A DNA stretch of 64,000 nt, from assembly GCA_046331625.1 (NCBI GenBank), contig JAXLQL010000009.1:1-64000 (forward strand). Direction: 5' to 3'. Below, piece after piece: positions 40,675-49,665 of the stretch (position 1 is the stretch's first letter; each line of letters opens with the position of its first letter). The position numbers and the translations under genes were made by a program. Origin of the DNA: JAXLQL01 sp046331625. GTDB lineage: Bacteria > Acidobacteriota > Terriglobia > Bryobacterales > Bryobacteraceae. Below the pieces are notes generated by a model that was not told the DNA's origin, ran no database searches, and saw only the letters and a program-made list of their open reading frames with translations.

Positions 40675-40952
40675 GCAAGCCGGAAGCCTACGCCAGTGCT
40701 TGGGACGCGATCGCGGATACCCAAGAGCAGGCTGCGAACCTGAGATCGCGCGCCGAACTGATGCAGAAGATCGCGGCACGATTGAAGCAGCATGGCTGGA
40801 CGCAAGCCGAAGCCGCCAGCCGCTGCGGCGTCACCCAGCCGCGCATCAACGATCTGCTCCGCGGCCGCGTATCCCGGTTCTCCCTCGACGCTTTGGTGAA
40901 CATAGCGACGGCACTGGGATGCCGCGTGCGTTTCGACCTCGAAGCCGCATGA
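40671..40952 (+). CDS. XRE-family antitoxin-like regulator
   Basis: 93 residues. The C-terminal two thirds is a helix-turn-helix of the XRE/HigA type: LKQHGWTQAEAASRCGVTQPRINDLLRGRVSRFSLDALVNIATALG. GGGAGA precedes the ATG. In type II toxin-antitoxin loci of the HigBA or Gp49 kind this protein neutralises the toxin and represses the operon. Here the toxin gene is reduced to its last codons, so it is an orphan antitoxin or a retained regulator. It is convergent with the M20 peptidase, 23 bases apart. Confidence 0.88.
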   Translation: MSKPEAYASAWDAIADTQEQAANLRSRAELMQKIAARLKQHGWTQAEAASRCGVTQPRINDLLRGRVSRFSLDALVNIATALGCRVRFDLEAA

Positions 40953-40975
40953 CCATTGGGGTTCCGGACAGCGCC

Positions 40976-42343
40976 CTACTGGCGCGGTGACGCGGCGACT
41001 CGCGTGACGATCTTCAACAGCAAGTCTGTCCCATCTTCGATACTCTTCAGCGGCATCCGTTCATCATTCCCATGCGCGCGGCCCTCTTTGTCGGTGCGCA
41101 ACAGAACTGGCGCTCCATAGAGTGCCATGCCCTTCTGGCGCAGATAGGAACTGTCGGTCGCCCCGCGGCTCATGAACGGAGTGATCACGCTCTTCGGATG
41201 CGAAGTTTTTAGCACTTCCTGGATAGCGATGTAGAGCTCCGTCGTCAGGGAACTCGGCTCGGTAGCCGGCATGTCCTGCCCACCAGCCGATTGCACCTCC
41301 ACGGCCGGGTCGCCGATGATCTTGCGGAACCGCTCGATGACTTGCTCCCGCGTCTCCGTCGGAAGCCGGCGCACGTCTACCTGCGCGCCCGCGGCATTGG
41401 GGATCACGTTGATCTTCACGCCCGCATCGAGCATCGTCGGCGAAACGGTGGTCCGCAGAATCGCGCTCAACTCCGGATCGCGTTGGCGAATGCGATTGGC
41501 CGCCGTAAGCGCGGAGTTCGGCTTTTCGAGCTGCGGCAGAAACGGCGACAGCCATGCGTAGTCCGGCAGCTTCGACATCTCGCTCATGAAACGCCGCGTC
41601 GTCGTGTTGAGTTCCACGGGTTGATCCGCGTCGGCGAGCTTGGCGATGGCGCGCGCCAGATGCACCACCGGGTTGTCCCCGCGCGGCAGCGATCCGTGTC
41701 CCGCCGTTCCTTTCCCCATGAGTCTGACGCGCGTGGGAATCTTCTCCGAGGTCTGGATCTGGAACACGCGCGTGTCGCCTGAGTCGACCGCCGTTCCGCC
41801 CTCGTTGATGCCGAACTCGGCTTCGATTTTCCAGAAGGCGTTCGCTACCATCCACTGAATGCCGATCGAGCCCGCCTCTTCGTCGGCCTCGCCGAGCAGG
41901 ATCACGTCGCGATCGAGTTTCACGCCGCGGCGCTTCAACTCCACGAACACCGACATCTCGGCGGCGAGCAGGCACTTGTCGTCCTGCGAGCCGCGTCCAT
42001 ACAGGAATCCGTCTTTGACGAGCGCCGCGAAAGGATCGACCGTCCACGGCGAGCGGTCCGCCGGAACCACGTCGGTGTGCGCCATCAGCAGCAGCGGACG
42101 CTTCGCGCCCGATCCGCGAATGCGTGAGACCGCGTTGAGCCGCGAGCGATCCCCACCGAGGAGTTCCGCTTCGAACCCTTCCTTGCGCAACTCGGCCTGG
42201 ATATACTCGGCGGCCGGCGTTTCGTTTCCCGGTGGATTGGTGGTGTCGATCTTGACGAGCGCGGCGCAGTAACGAACGGCGCGCTGACCCGGAGTTTCCT
42301 GAGCCCATGCGGCGAGCGAGACGGCGAGCAGCAAGCGAAGCAT
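40976..42343 (-). CDS. M20/M25/M40 family zinc metallopeptidase, secreted
   Basis: 455 residues with a signal peptide (MLRLLLAVSLAAWAQ). Metal and catalytic motifs of the M20 family are complete: LLLMAHTDVVPAD (first His and catalytic Asp), LYGRGSQDDKCL (bridging Asp), LLGEADEEAGS (catalytic Glu and ligand Glu), FGINEGGTAVD and the late RAHGNDERM. The dimerisation domain KGTAGHGSLPRGDNPVVHLARAIAKL is present. Family members are di-zinc carboxypeptidases, dipeptidases or acylases. Divergent from the DASS transporter by 29 bases; uptake of amino- or dicarboxylic acids released by the peptidase is a possible link. Confidence 0.92.
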   Translation of the reverse strand: MLRLLLAVSLAAWAQETPGQRAVRYCAALVKIDTTNPPGNETPAAEYIQAELRKEGFEAELLGGDRSRLNAVSRIRGSGAKRPLLLMAHTDVVPADRSPWTVDPFAALVKDGFLYGRGSQDDKCLLAAEMSVFVELKRRGVKLDRDVILLGEADEEAGSIGIQWMVANAFWKIEAEFGINEGGTAVDSGDTRVFQIQTSEKIPTRVRLMGKGTAGHGSLPRGDNPVVHLARAIAKLADADQPVELNTTTRRFMSEMSKLPDYAWLSPFLPQLEKPNSALTAANRIRQRDPELSAILRTTVSPTMLDAGVKINVIPNAAGAQVDVRRLPTETREQVIERFRKIIGDPAVEVQSAGGQDMPATEPSSLTTELYIAIQEVLKTSHPKSVITPFMSRGATDSSYLRQKGMALYGAPVLLRTDKEGRAHGNDERMPLKSIEDGTDLLLKIVTRVAASPRQ

Positions 42344-42368
42344 TTCAGCAGATGGTAGCGCATGGCAA

Positions 42369-42377
42369 TGGTATGAT
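42369..42377 (+). promoter_or_regulatory. extended -10 TGG-TATGAT of the DASS transporter gene
   Basis: TGn plus TATGAT (5/6). It overlaps the ATG at 42373, so if it is the promoter the true start would be the GTG at 42388, 10 nt downstream. Confidence 0.45.
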
Positions 42378-43818
42378 TCTCGTTTCCGTGTCTGAACAGC
42401 CTACGTCGCATCCACCGAAGAAGAAAGCGCTCTGGTTCGCGATTCTCGTTGCCATTTATTTCTTCGTGGTCTTGGTGATTCCCAAGCCGGAGGCGGTGAA
42501 GCCCGAAGGATGGCGGCTGGTGGGGCTGTTCGTGGCCACCGTCGCGGGGTTGATCCTCGAGCCAATTCCAGGCGGCGCGCTGGTGCTGATCGCCGTGGTG
42601 CTTTCGGCGATCATCGCTGGGCAGCCGATTCACACGGCGCTCGCGGGTTACGGTGACCCCACCGTCTGGCTGGTGATGGCCGCCTTCTTCATCTCGCGCG
42701 GGCTGATCAACACCGGGCTCGCCCGGCGCATCGCGCTCTTGTTCGTGAAGACGGTGGGTCATACGTCGCTCGGCGTTTGCTATGCGCTCTCAGGGTCAGA
42801 CATGCTGCTGGCGAGCATCATTCCCTCCAACGGCGCGCGGAGCGGAGGCGTGGTGCTGCCGATCGTGCGCTCGATTGCGGAACTGTACGGCTCTACGCCA
42901 GGGCCGAAGGCCGCGATGCTCGGCATGTACCTTTACCTCGCCGTCTATCAGGGCATCTGCGTGACCGCGGCGATGTTCTTCACCGGGCAGGCGAGCAATC
43001 CGTTGGCGGCGAAGATTGCTACCGACAACGGATATCCAATCACTTGGGCGAGTTGGTTCCTGGCGGGCATCGTGCCGGGGATTTGCTCGTTGCTCATCGG
43101 CCCGATGGTGGTCATGAAGATGTACCCACCGGAGATCCGGCGAACACCGGAAGCGAGCGCGTTCGCATCGGGCGAACTGCGGGCGATGGGCTCGATGAGC
43201 TGGAACGAGAAGGTCCTGGCGCTCGTGTTTGTCTGCGTATGCGGCATGTGGGTGACCAGCGACTATCACAAGATCGACATCGCCGTGCCTGCGTTGCTCG
43301 GAGCCGGAGTGCTGCTCCTGGCCGGCGTCCTGAAGTGGGAAGACATCCGCAGCGAGAAATCGGCGTGGGACATCTTCATCTGGTACGGCGGCTTGGTGCA
43401 GTTGGGAAAGGCGCTGAATGTCACCGGAGCTCCCAAGGCGTTTGCCGAAGGCGTCGCGGCGGCGTTTCACGATGCTTCGTGGGTTACGCTGTTTGCCATC
43501 GCGCTGCTGATCTATTTCTACGCGCACTACGCGTTCGCGAGCATTACGGCCCACATCCTGGCGATGTATCCGCCGTTTCTGGCGGTGTTGAAGGCGCAGG
43601 GTGCACCGCTTGGGCTGGTGGCGTTCTCGTTCGCGTGCTTCACCAACCTGGCCGCCGGACTCACCAACTACGGCACCACTCCCTCCCCAATGTTCTTCGC
43701 TCACGAGTACGTGCCGATGAAGGCGTGGTGGAAGGTGGGGTTCGTGATGTCGGTGGTGAACCTCGCCGTTTGGTCCACGGTCGGATTTGGCTGGTGGAAG
43801 CTGATCGGGTACTGGTAG
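42373..43818 (+). CDS. DASS/SLC13 family dicarboxylate:sodium symporter
   Basis: 481 residues from the ATG at 42373; the GTG at 42388 (476 residues) fits the promoter better. About 12 membrane segments. The family marks are LIPSNGARSGGVVLP-like IIPSNGARSGGVVLPIVRSIAELYG (first SNT-like motif) and the second-half FTNLAAGLTNYGTTPSPMFFAHEYVPMKAWWKVGF, as in CitT/2-oxoglutarate-malate translocators. It imports or exchanges C4-C6 di- or tricarboxylates. This matches the D-malate/tartrate dehydrogenase capacity elsewhere in the window. Its stop is one base from the stop of the convergent DinB-like gene. Confidence 0.9.
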   Translation: MILVSVSEQPTSHPPKKKALWFAILVAIYFFVVLVIPKPEAVKPEGWRLVGLFVATVAGLILEPIPGGALVLIAVVLSAIIAGQPIHTALAGYGDPTVWLVMAAFFISRGLINTGLARRIALLFVKTVGHTSLGVCYALSGSDMLLASIIPSNGARSGGVVLPIVRSIAELYGSTPGPKAAMLGMYLYLAVYQGICVTAAMFFTGQASNPLAAKIATDNGYPITWASWFLAGIVPGICSLLIGPMVVMKMYPPEIRRTPEASAFASGELRAMGSMSWNEKVLALVFVCVCGMWVTSDYHKIDIAVPALLGAGVLLLAGVLKWEDIRSEKSAWDIFIWYGGLVQLGKALNVTGAPKAFAEGVAAAFHDASWVTLFAIALLIYFYAHYAFASITAHILAMYPPFLAVLKAQGAPLGLVAFSFACFTNLAAGLTNYGTTPSPMFFAHEYVPMKAWWKVGFVMSVVNLAVWSTVGFGWWKLIGYW

Positions 43819-43819
43819 G

Positions 43820-44359
43820 CTACCAACGCATCCGTTTCCGCAAGTCTGCGATGTGGCGCACATGATGGCGGCCATGCCAGGCGTACAGCGCGAGCGCTTT
43901 GTCCAGCGTCATAAGCCCTGCCTCGGGGTGCTGGAACGCTCGAGCAAACGCGCGTTTGCTCAGTGAGGCGAGCAGCACGATCCAACGTTGATGCAGACCC
44001 TCGATCACGGCGAGCGAAGGTTCTATCGACATGTTCGAGTCCGCGGTCTTGGCCCATTTGGCTTCGAGATAAGGCCTGATCGTGGGTGTGTCTTCGGTGA
44101 GCGCCAGCTTGAAGCGAATGAATGAGTTCATGTGGCTGTCGGCCACATGGTGGACCACCTGGCGCACGGTCCAGCCCTTGGGCCTGTAAGGCGTATCGAG
44201 TTGCTCGATCGTCAATCCCTTGACGGCCTTGTGCATCCCCACGGGAAGGTCCGCGATCTGGTTGATCCAATGCCTGCGATCGGATGGCGTGGAAGAGCCA
44301 TCCCATTCGAAGCGTCCGATGGGGTAGCGAAGGTCGGGTTTGGACATGGCTTCTGCCAT
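43820..44359 (-). CDS. DinB/YfiT-like metal-dependent hydrolase family protein
   Basis: 179 residues (175 from the second ATG, MSKPDLRYPIGRF). The four-helix DinB/YfiT fold is marked by the metal His residues in VRQVVHHVADSHMNSFIRFKLAL and the C-terminal YAWHGRHHVRHIADL. YPIGRFEW at the start is exactly the YfiT type, related to bacillithiol transferases. Acidobacteria have many such proteins; here the likely role is thiol or xenobiotic chemistry, not established. Convergent with the DASS transporter. Confidence 0.9.
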   Translation of the reverse strand: MAEAMSKPDLRYPIGRFEWDGSSTPSDRRHWINQIADLPVGMHKAVKGLTIEQLDTPYRPKGWTVRQVVHHVADSHMNSFIRFKLALTEDTPTIRPYLEAKWAKTADSNMSIEPSLAVIEGLHQRWIVLLASLSKRAFARAFQHPEAGLMTLDKALALYAWHGRHHVRHIADLRKRMRW

Positions 44360-44516
44360 TGTGTCGCATCAGCCGGACAAATTGTCTGCCAGGAAGCCGC
44401 TGCCCGGGGCGAGCCCTGTGAGCGGAGACTCTGGAATTCATGAAGTTACAGCCGCGGCACGATTCGGCACGCCGGGTGCAATTAAGTCGAGCGGAAGGGC
44501 GCAACCAAAGAACACC

Positions 44517-46241
44517 ATGATGAGAACAACCCTGACCCTGCTCCTAGCTGCTGCGTTGTGTGGAGCCGCTCCGCAGCGGGGACCGAAGTCACCCAAGAAG
44601 ATGTCGCGGGATGTCGAGAACGGCGACGACAACGCGGTGGTACGTGTGATCGTTCAGTTCAAGGATCCGCCGACCGACAAGCACGAGAAGAAGGTCAAAG
44701 ACAAGGACTCCAACAGCAAGAAACTTCGGGCTCTCGATTCGATCAAGGGCGGCCTGTACGAACTCAAGGGAAAGGCCGCGAAAGATCTCGCCCAGGATTC
44801 TGACGTCGTCTTCGTTTCCCCGGATCGTGAGATCAAGGCGCACATGGACTACTCGCGGCCTGCGACCACAGCGGACACCGCAGCCAACTACGGCTGGAAC
44901 GGAACCGGCGTGATCGTGGCCGTGATCGACAGCGGGATCACTCCTGGTCCGGAGTTCAACGTATCGGGGTCGACGACATCGCGCATCGTGTACTCGCAGG
45001 ACTTCACAGGCAGCGGCACTACCAACGATCAATACGGGCACGGGACACACGTGGCTGGGATCATTGCGGGAAATGGCGCGAATTCCTCGACTGGGGCGAC
45101 GCGTACGATCAAGGGTGTGGCGCCCGCGGCGAAGCTCGTGAACCTGAAAGTGCTCAACTCGTTGGGTGTGGGCTACGACTCGAACGTCGTGGCGGCCATC
45201 GACGCGGCGATTGCTCTCAAGACCTCGGGAGCGCAGAACATTCGCGTGATCAACCTCTCGTTCGGGCGTCCGCTGTGGGATTGGTTCTACAACGACCCGA
45301 TGTGCCAAGCCGTGGAGCGCGCCATCAATGCAGGAATCGTGGTGGTGACGGCGGCGGGCAACCAAGGCTGGAACAACTCGGGCGGCAACCAAGGGTACGG
45401 AATGATCGGGTCCCCGGGCGCGGATCCGTACGCGATCACGGTGGGCGCGGTGAGCACCAAAGGCACCAATTCGCGGGCCGATGACGCGATGGCTACTTAC
45501 AGCTCGAAGGGGCCGGCTCTGTTCGACAAGACCGTGAAGCCGGACATCCTCGCTCCGGGCAACCGCGTGGCGAGCGTGCGCGTACCCAACAGCACCATCG
45601 ATCTTCTTCCCGGAGCGCCGCGCGTGCCGACCAGCTACTACCTCACGGGCGGCAACTCGACGCCGGGACAATATATCTGGCTCAGCGGTACGAGCATGGC
45701 CACGCCGACGGTTTCCGGCGCTGCCGCTTTGGTCATCCAGAAGGGGAACTCGCTCAATCAAACGCTGAATCACTATCAGGTGAAGGCGCGACTCATGAAG
45801 ACGGCAGGCAAGGCGCTGGCGCAACCGGGTACGGCAACCGATCCGATTACGAACACCACGTTCCAGATCGTGAACGATGTCTTCACGGTCGGCGCAGGCT
45901 ACCTCGACATCTGGGCGGCGCTGAGCAATAGCGATCTCGCCGCAGGGCAAGCGTCTTCGCCGTGGGTTACCTACAACTCGACGACCGGCAAGTATCAGAT
46001 GAACTTCGAGTCCACTGACGTGTGGAGCACAACCGGCACCTGGAGCACCAATCTCGTGTGGGGCACGAGCGTAGTGCTGAGCGGAACAACCACCCTCTGG
46101 TCTGCGACAGCAAGCGTTTGGGCCAATCAGGGTACGGCCGGATATAACGTGGTATGGGGCGACAACGTGGTCTGGGGAGACAATGTCGTCTGGGGTGACA
46201 ACGTGGTTTGGGGAGACAGCTTGTTGTTCTCTGGCTACTGA
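44517..46241 (+). CDS. secreted S8 serine peptidase (subtilase) with VWGD-repeat tail
   Basis: 574 residues with a signal peptide (MMRTTLTLLLAAALCGAAP); the longer open frame upstream is not used. An inhibitor-I9-like prodomain (about 35-110: VVRVIVQFKD..., LYELKGKAAKDLAQDSDVVFVSPD) precedes the catalytic domain with Asp138 (VIDSG), His175 (GHGTHVAG), Asn282 (AAGNQ) and Ser393 (SGTSMATP). The last about 70 residues are a Trp-rich tail: STNLVWGTSVV, TTLWSATASVWANQG, then four copies of NVVWGD, the last followed by SLLFSGY. It should be a secreted, self-processing protease. The stop touches the stop of the next gene on the other strand. Confidence 0.93.
   Translation: MMRTTLTLLLAAALCGAAPQRGPKSPKKMSRDVENGDDNAVVRVIVQFKDPPTDKHEKKVKDKDSNSKKLRALDSIKGGLYELKGKAAKDLAQDSDVVFVSPDREIKAHMDYSRPATTADTAANYGWNGTGVIVAVIDSGITPGPEFNVSGSTTSRIVYSQDFTGSGTTNDQYGHGTHVAGIIAGNGANSSTGATRTIKGVAPAAKLVNLKVLNSLGVGYDSNVVAAIDAAIALKTSGAQNIRVINLSFGRPLWDWFYNDPMCQAVERAINAGIVVVTAAGNQGWNNSGGNQGYGMIGSPGADPYAITVGAVSTKGTNSRADDAMATYSSKGPALFDKTVKPDILAPGNRVASVRVPNSTIDLLPGAPRVPTSYYLTGGNSTPGQYIWLSGTSMATPTVSGAAALVIQKGNSLNQTLNHYQVKARLMKTAGKALAQPGTATDPITNTTFQIVNDVFTVGAGYLDIWAALSNSDLAAGQASSPWVTYNSTTGKYQMNFESTDVWSTTGTWSTNLVWGTSVVLSGTTTLWSATASVWANQGTAGYNVVWGDNVVWGDNVVWGDNVVWGDSLLFSGY
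46146..46217 (+). repeat. 4 x 18-bp tandem repeat coding NVVWGD
   Basis: Four consecutive 18-base units (AAC GTG GTn TGG GGn GAC with silent changes) encode Asn-Val-Val-Trp-Gly-Asp at the C-terminus of the subtilase. Silent differences between units show that the peptide, not the DNA, is kept. Confidence 0.9.
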
Positions 46242-48209
46242 TCAGCGCGGCCAAAGAGCCGCTTGAGTCCACGCGTCCACGCGCCGCACCTCGCGAGGTT
46301 TGATCGCCTCGATGAGTTGCGGCGCATCCACGTTTCGCAGCATGTCGAAGACGAAGTTGGCGAGTGGTTCGCGGAGTTGCTCGCTCTCGAGGAGAGCCCG
46401 GTATGACTCGAGTCCGCCCATGATCGTGAGTGAAGTCACCTTGGGTTCGAGCGCGGTAGCGAACAGCGCCGGCGCAACCATCGATCCGCTGGCGGCGAGC
46501 GCGATCTCATGCTGCGCCGAGAGAGCCCGCACGGCAGCGACGATGTCTGTGACGCGCTGGCCGAGCAGAGGCTTGCCGAGCATCAGCGAAGCCCACGCGT
46601 AGGCTTCTTCTTCCTGATGCGAGCGGCCGTGCCCCGGAGCGCCGCGAGGAAATTCGGGGCGCATGTCGCCGAGGCCGCGCACGTCGATGGCGCACACGCG
46701 ATGTCCGGCGGCGGCCATTTGCTGGTACAACGAATCCTCGTTCCAACGGGCGTTGCGTCCGCCGGGTTCTACTACGAGCAGCAGCCGGCGATCCTGCCCT
46801 TGCATCGGCTGGAAGATCCAGCCGGGCAACCAGACCTGGGGCGCGGACTCGATCTCGACTGCGTCGATTCGCACCAGGCGCGAGCGCGTGCTTCCGATCG
46901 AGCGCATCGAGCCCACGAGCTTGTCGAGCGAGAGGAATTTCTCGAGGTCAGGGAGCTTTGCGGGAGTCTCGATCGCGGCGGCCTGCCGGCGGACTTGCGA
47001 GAGCGGCGTGGCGCTCGACAGATCGCGCACTACATTCCCTGACTTCGTCACCCACAGCGTCTCCTCCTTCTCCGCGGCCACCGGGGGCTCTTCGGCGAGC
47101 GGCTCCGTGATCCCTTGCAAATGACGCCGGAACCATGCGTAGATCGACATGCGTGCGTCATACGAGATCCCATGCGGAAGAGGCGACTCCACCCAGTCGA
47201 TGTCATTCGCCTTCCCGAGAATGCCGTAGATGCGCTGCAGCTTGGCGAACTCCTCGCGGCCGTTCGCCAGATATCGGGGTGAGTAGGTGCCTTGCGCATC
47301 CTTCCCGCTGAGCACGAACAGCAGCGGCTTGGGCGCCATCGGATACAGCGTGTCCCACCGGTCGAAGCCAACGGGACCGCCGTTGATGAAGTCCTGCTCG
47401 GCGTCATCAGTGGAGCCGGGCGGGTTGAAATCGGCGCACGCGTGATTCTCAGTATTGCCGCACGATACGGCGGCGCAGGCGAGCCGGTCATCGGCGGCGA
47501 TGAGCAGCATCGTGAGCGTGCCGCCGCCCGAGTTCCCAGTGGAGGCGAGACGCTTGGGATCCACGAGGGGATGCGAAGCGAGATAGTCGAGGCTGCGGAT
47601 CGCGTCCCAAACCTGGAATCGCGTGGAGGTGTCGCCCACCAGCAGCATTTGCTTGCCGGGCAGCGTGTGCTCCTCGTCGGCCGAGGAAAGGCGCGTCAGC
47701 GTTCCGCCTTCGCGCGGATAGTAAGTGCGCTCGCCTTGGCCCATCGGATCGAACGCAAGCACCACAAAGCCGAGTTGCGCGAGACCCTGACAGCAGTATT
47801 GGTAAAGGGCGGCGGCTTTTCCGTTGAGTGAGTGTCCCATCTGGAACAGCACTCCCGGATAGGGCGGCTGGCCCTGCTTCGGAATGTAGAGATTCGCGGG
47901 GATGAACAGCTCCGGGCGCGACTGATAGAGCACATGCTCCACGCGATAGCCCGGCCGTTCGAATCCTCCGGCGACTCGAGGACTGAGGCGCGTGTTGCGC
48001 AAGGGACCGCCGGCGAGTTTCCAGAACGTCTCGCGGACCCAACGCTGCCGCTGCTTCACTGCTTCCGGGGTGGTGATGGCGGCGATGGCGCGATTGCGGC
48101 GCTCGTAGGCTTGGCTCGCCAGCCGCGTCAAGTAGGCGGGTAGAATGCGAGAGTAGTCGCGATAGTCGACGCGTGGTGCTGCAGCAAACAGAAAGTCGCG
48201 GCGGCGCAT
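46242..48209 (-). CDS. two-domain alpha/beta hydrolase (esterase-like), exported
   Basis: 655 residues with a short twin-Arg leader (MRRRDFLFAAAP). Domain 1 has the elbow STGNSGGGTLTMLL, an acid in LSGKDAQGTYSPR and the His in SPLPHGISYD, so it should be catalytic. It also shares GVLFQMGHSLNGKAAALY..., VVLAFDPMGQGERTYYP with the hydrolase at 27036-29057 (GVLVPSGHTQEGK..., VALAYDPIGQGEREQTY). Domain 2 (about 380-650) repeats the fold with IALAASGSMVAPALF at the elbow position. Probably an acetyl-xylan or other carbohydrate esterase. An extended -10 (TGC-TAGCAT) ends 6 nt before the ATG. Confidence 0.85.
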   Translation of the reverse strand: MRRRDFLFAAAPRVDYRDYSRILPAYLTRLASQAYERRNRAIAAITTPEAVKQRQRWVRETFWKLAGGPLRNTRLSPRVAGGFERPGYRVEHVLYQSRPELFIPANLYIPKQGQPPYPGVLFQMGHSLNGKAAALYQYCCQGLAQLGFVVLAFDPMGQGERTYYPREGGTLTRLSSADEEHTLPGKQMLLVGDTSTRFQVWDAIRSLDYLASHPLVDPKRLASTGNSGGGTLTMLLIAADDRLACAAVSCGNTENHACADFNPPGSTDDAEQDFINGGPVGFDRWDTLYPMAPKPLLFVLSGKDAQGTYSPRYLANGREEFAKLQRIYGILGKANDIDWVESPLPHGISYDARMSIYAWFRRHLQGITEPLAEEPPVAAEKEETLWVTKSGNVVRDLSSATPLSQVRRQAAAIETPAKLPDLEKFLSLDKLVGSMRSIGSTRSRLVRIDAVEIESAPQVWLPGWIFQPMQGQDRRLLLVVEPGGRNARWNEDSLYQQMAAAGHRVCAIDVRGLGDMRPEFPRGAPGHGRSHQEEEAYAWASLMLGKPLLGQRVTDIVAAVRALSAQHEIALAASGSMVAPALFATALEPKVTSLTIMGGLESYRALLESEQLREPLANFVFDMLRNVDAPQLIEAIKPREVRRVDAWTQAALWPR

Positions 48210-48215
48210 GCATGG

Positions 48216-48224
48216 ATGCTAGCA
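48216..48224 (-). promoter_or_regulatory. extended -10 TGC-TAGCAT, 6 nt before the esterase start
   Basis: On the minus strand TGC-TAGCAT (4/6 plus TGn) ends 6 nt before the ATG at 48209; there is no Shine-Dalgarno. Leaderless pattern. Confidence 0.4.
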
Positions 48225-48845
48225 GATGCGCGAGAATGCGGGCATGGCGGAAGCATTCCCGTATGACCGTGTCGTGAAAGACATCTTCCTCCACGATCGC
48301 CCGGCGTTGATCGGCGAGGTGACCGGCGGCCGCCAAGTCGTCGAGTTCACCAACGTGGAGTTGCCGAAGACCATTGAGCGGCGAGCGGATCTCCTGATGC
48401 GGCTCGACGATGGCGAAGTACATCATCTCGAGTTTCAGGCGACGAACCTCTACCGGCTGCCATATCGCCAGGGCGTGATTTGTTTTCTGCTCGCAGGCCG
48501 TCATCGCAGGCAGGTGATTGGACAGACGGTGATCTACCTCGGCGAGGCGCCCATGCGGATGCGCTCGGGCATCGACGTCGGGGCCGGGTCGTGTCACTAC
48601 AGGCTGATCGACATCCGCGAGTGTAACGGGTCACGATCTTTTCCGGTGAACTTCTCAAATTGTCTTCCGGGGACTTGGTGCTGGCCGCGCTGGCGCGTGA
48701 CGGAGAGAAGAGCCTGCGCCGGATCGTGAAGCGGATTTGCGATCTACCTCCTGACGAGCGGCAGCAAGCTCTGGCGCAAGTGGGGCTGCTGGTGGGCTTG
48801 CGTAGCTTCGGCGTTCAGTTCAAAATGGAGTTGAAGCGTATGGGT
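48224..48845. repeat. duplicated Rpn block, copy 1
   Basis: 48224-48668 matches 49208-49652 with only about three differences that I can see in 445 bases. 48669-48845 matches 49937-50113 with two in 177. In copy 2 the two parts are separated by 284 bases. Confidence 0.85.
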
Positions 48846-49061
48846 GTCACAGAGTTCGCCAAGAACGAGTTCCTACTGTATTTCGAGGAAGCGCGAAAGC
48901 AAGGCCTCGCGGAAGGCCGGGCGGACCTTCTCAGGATGCAACTGGATTCGAGCTTTGGACCACTTCCGAAGTGGGCCGAGTCCCGGCTACGACGAGCCAA
49001 CCGGACCAAGTCAAGGAGTGGGCGAAGAAAGTTCCACGAGCTCGCGATCTCGAAGGCGTGA
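48226..49061 (+). pseudogene. Rpn-family nuclease/DUF4351 gene, copy 1, frameshifted
   Basis: The N-terminal part (frame of 48226) encodes MAEAFPYDRVVKDIFLHDRP..., RADLLMRLDDGEVHHLEFQATN, the PD-(D/E)XK-like core (Asp, then LEFQ) of recombination-promoting nuclease Rpn proteins, up to YRLIDIREC. The frame then shifts between about 48617 and 48638. The continuation FSGELLKLSSGDLVLAALARDGE..., KNEFLLYFEEARKQGLAEGRADLLRMQLDSSFGPLPKWAESRL is in another frame. A second shift near 49000 restores QVKEWAKKVPRARDLEGVIE. With two shifts it is almost certainly dead. Confidence 0.75.
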
Positions 49062-49209
49062 TCGAGGCGCCGATAAACACGCCAATCGGTCACCGTCTAA
49101 CTGCTGAAACGGGACCACGGATGCGCAACAGTTGTGCGCTGGCGTGTGCAGCACCAGTTCAGCACGAGTAGCCGTTATACCGCAGCCGGCGCTGCGGCCA
49201 ATCGTGAAG
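49062..49209. other. spacer between the two Rpn copies
   Basis: About 150 bases. The first part (to about 49080) still reads as frame-shifted C-terminus of copy 1; the remainder shows no gene or repeat I recognise. Confidence 0.4.
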
Positions 49210-49665
49210 ATGCGCGAGAATGCAGGCATGGCGGAAGCATTCCCCTATGACCGTGTCGTGAAAGACATCTTCCTCCACGATCGCCCGGCGTTGATCGGCG
49301 AGGTGACCGGCGGCCGCCAAGTCGTCGAGTTCACCAACGTGGAGTTGCCGAAGACCATTGAGCGGCGAGCGGATCTCCTGATGCGGCTCGACGATGGCGA
49401 AGTACATCATCTCGAGTTTCAGGCGACGAACCTCTACCGGCTACCATATCGCCAGGGCGTGATTTGTTTTCTGCTCGCAGGCCGTCATCGCAGGCAGGTG
49501 ATTGGACAGACGGTGATCTACCTCGGCGAGGCGCCCATGCGGATGCGCTCGGGCATCGACGTCGGGGCCGGGTCGTGTCACTACAGGCTGATCGACATCC
49601 GCGAGTGTAACGGGTCACGATCTTTTCCGGTGAACTTCTCAAATTGTCTTCCTCTGTCCTCATGA
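49210..49665 (+). pseudogene. Rpn-family nuclease, copy 2, N-terminal fragment
   Basis: It repeats copy 1 from MRENAGMAEAFPYD through YRLIDIRECNGSRSFPVNFSNC and stops shortly after. It carries the same frameshift as copy 1, so the duplication is younger than that mutation. The catalytic core (LEFQATN) is intact but the C-terminal helical part is missing from the frame. An upstream in-frame GTG extends the frame to 49132, without family similarity. Confidence 0.75.

Noticed and set aside
44589..45950. 453-residue minus-strand open frame over the subtilase
   Set aside because: The catalytic triad of the plus-strand gene is unambiguous; the antisense frame is Arg/His/Val-rich noise.
48224..49652. 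Rpn duplication considered as an insertion sequence
   Set aside because: No terminal inverted repeats, no transposase motifs and no target duplication around the blocks; a tandem duplication of a host-type gene explains it.
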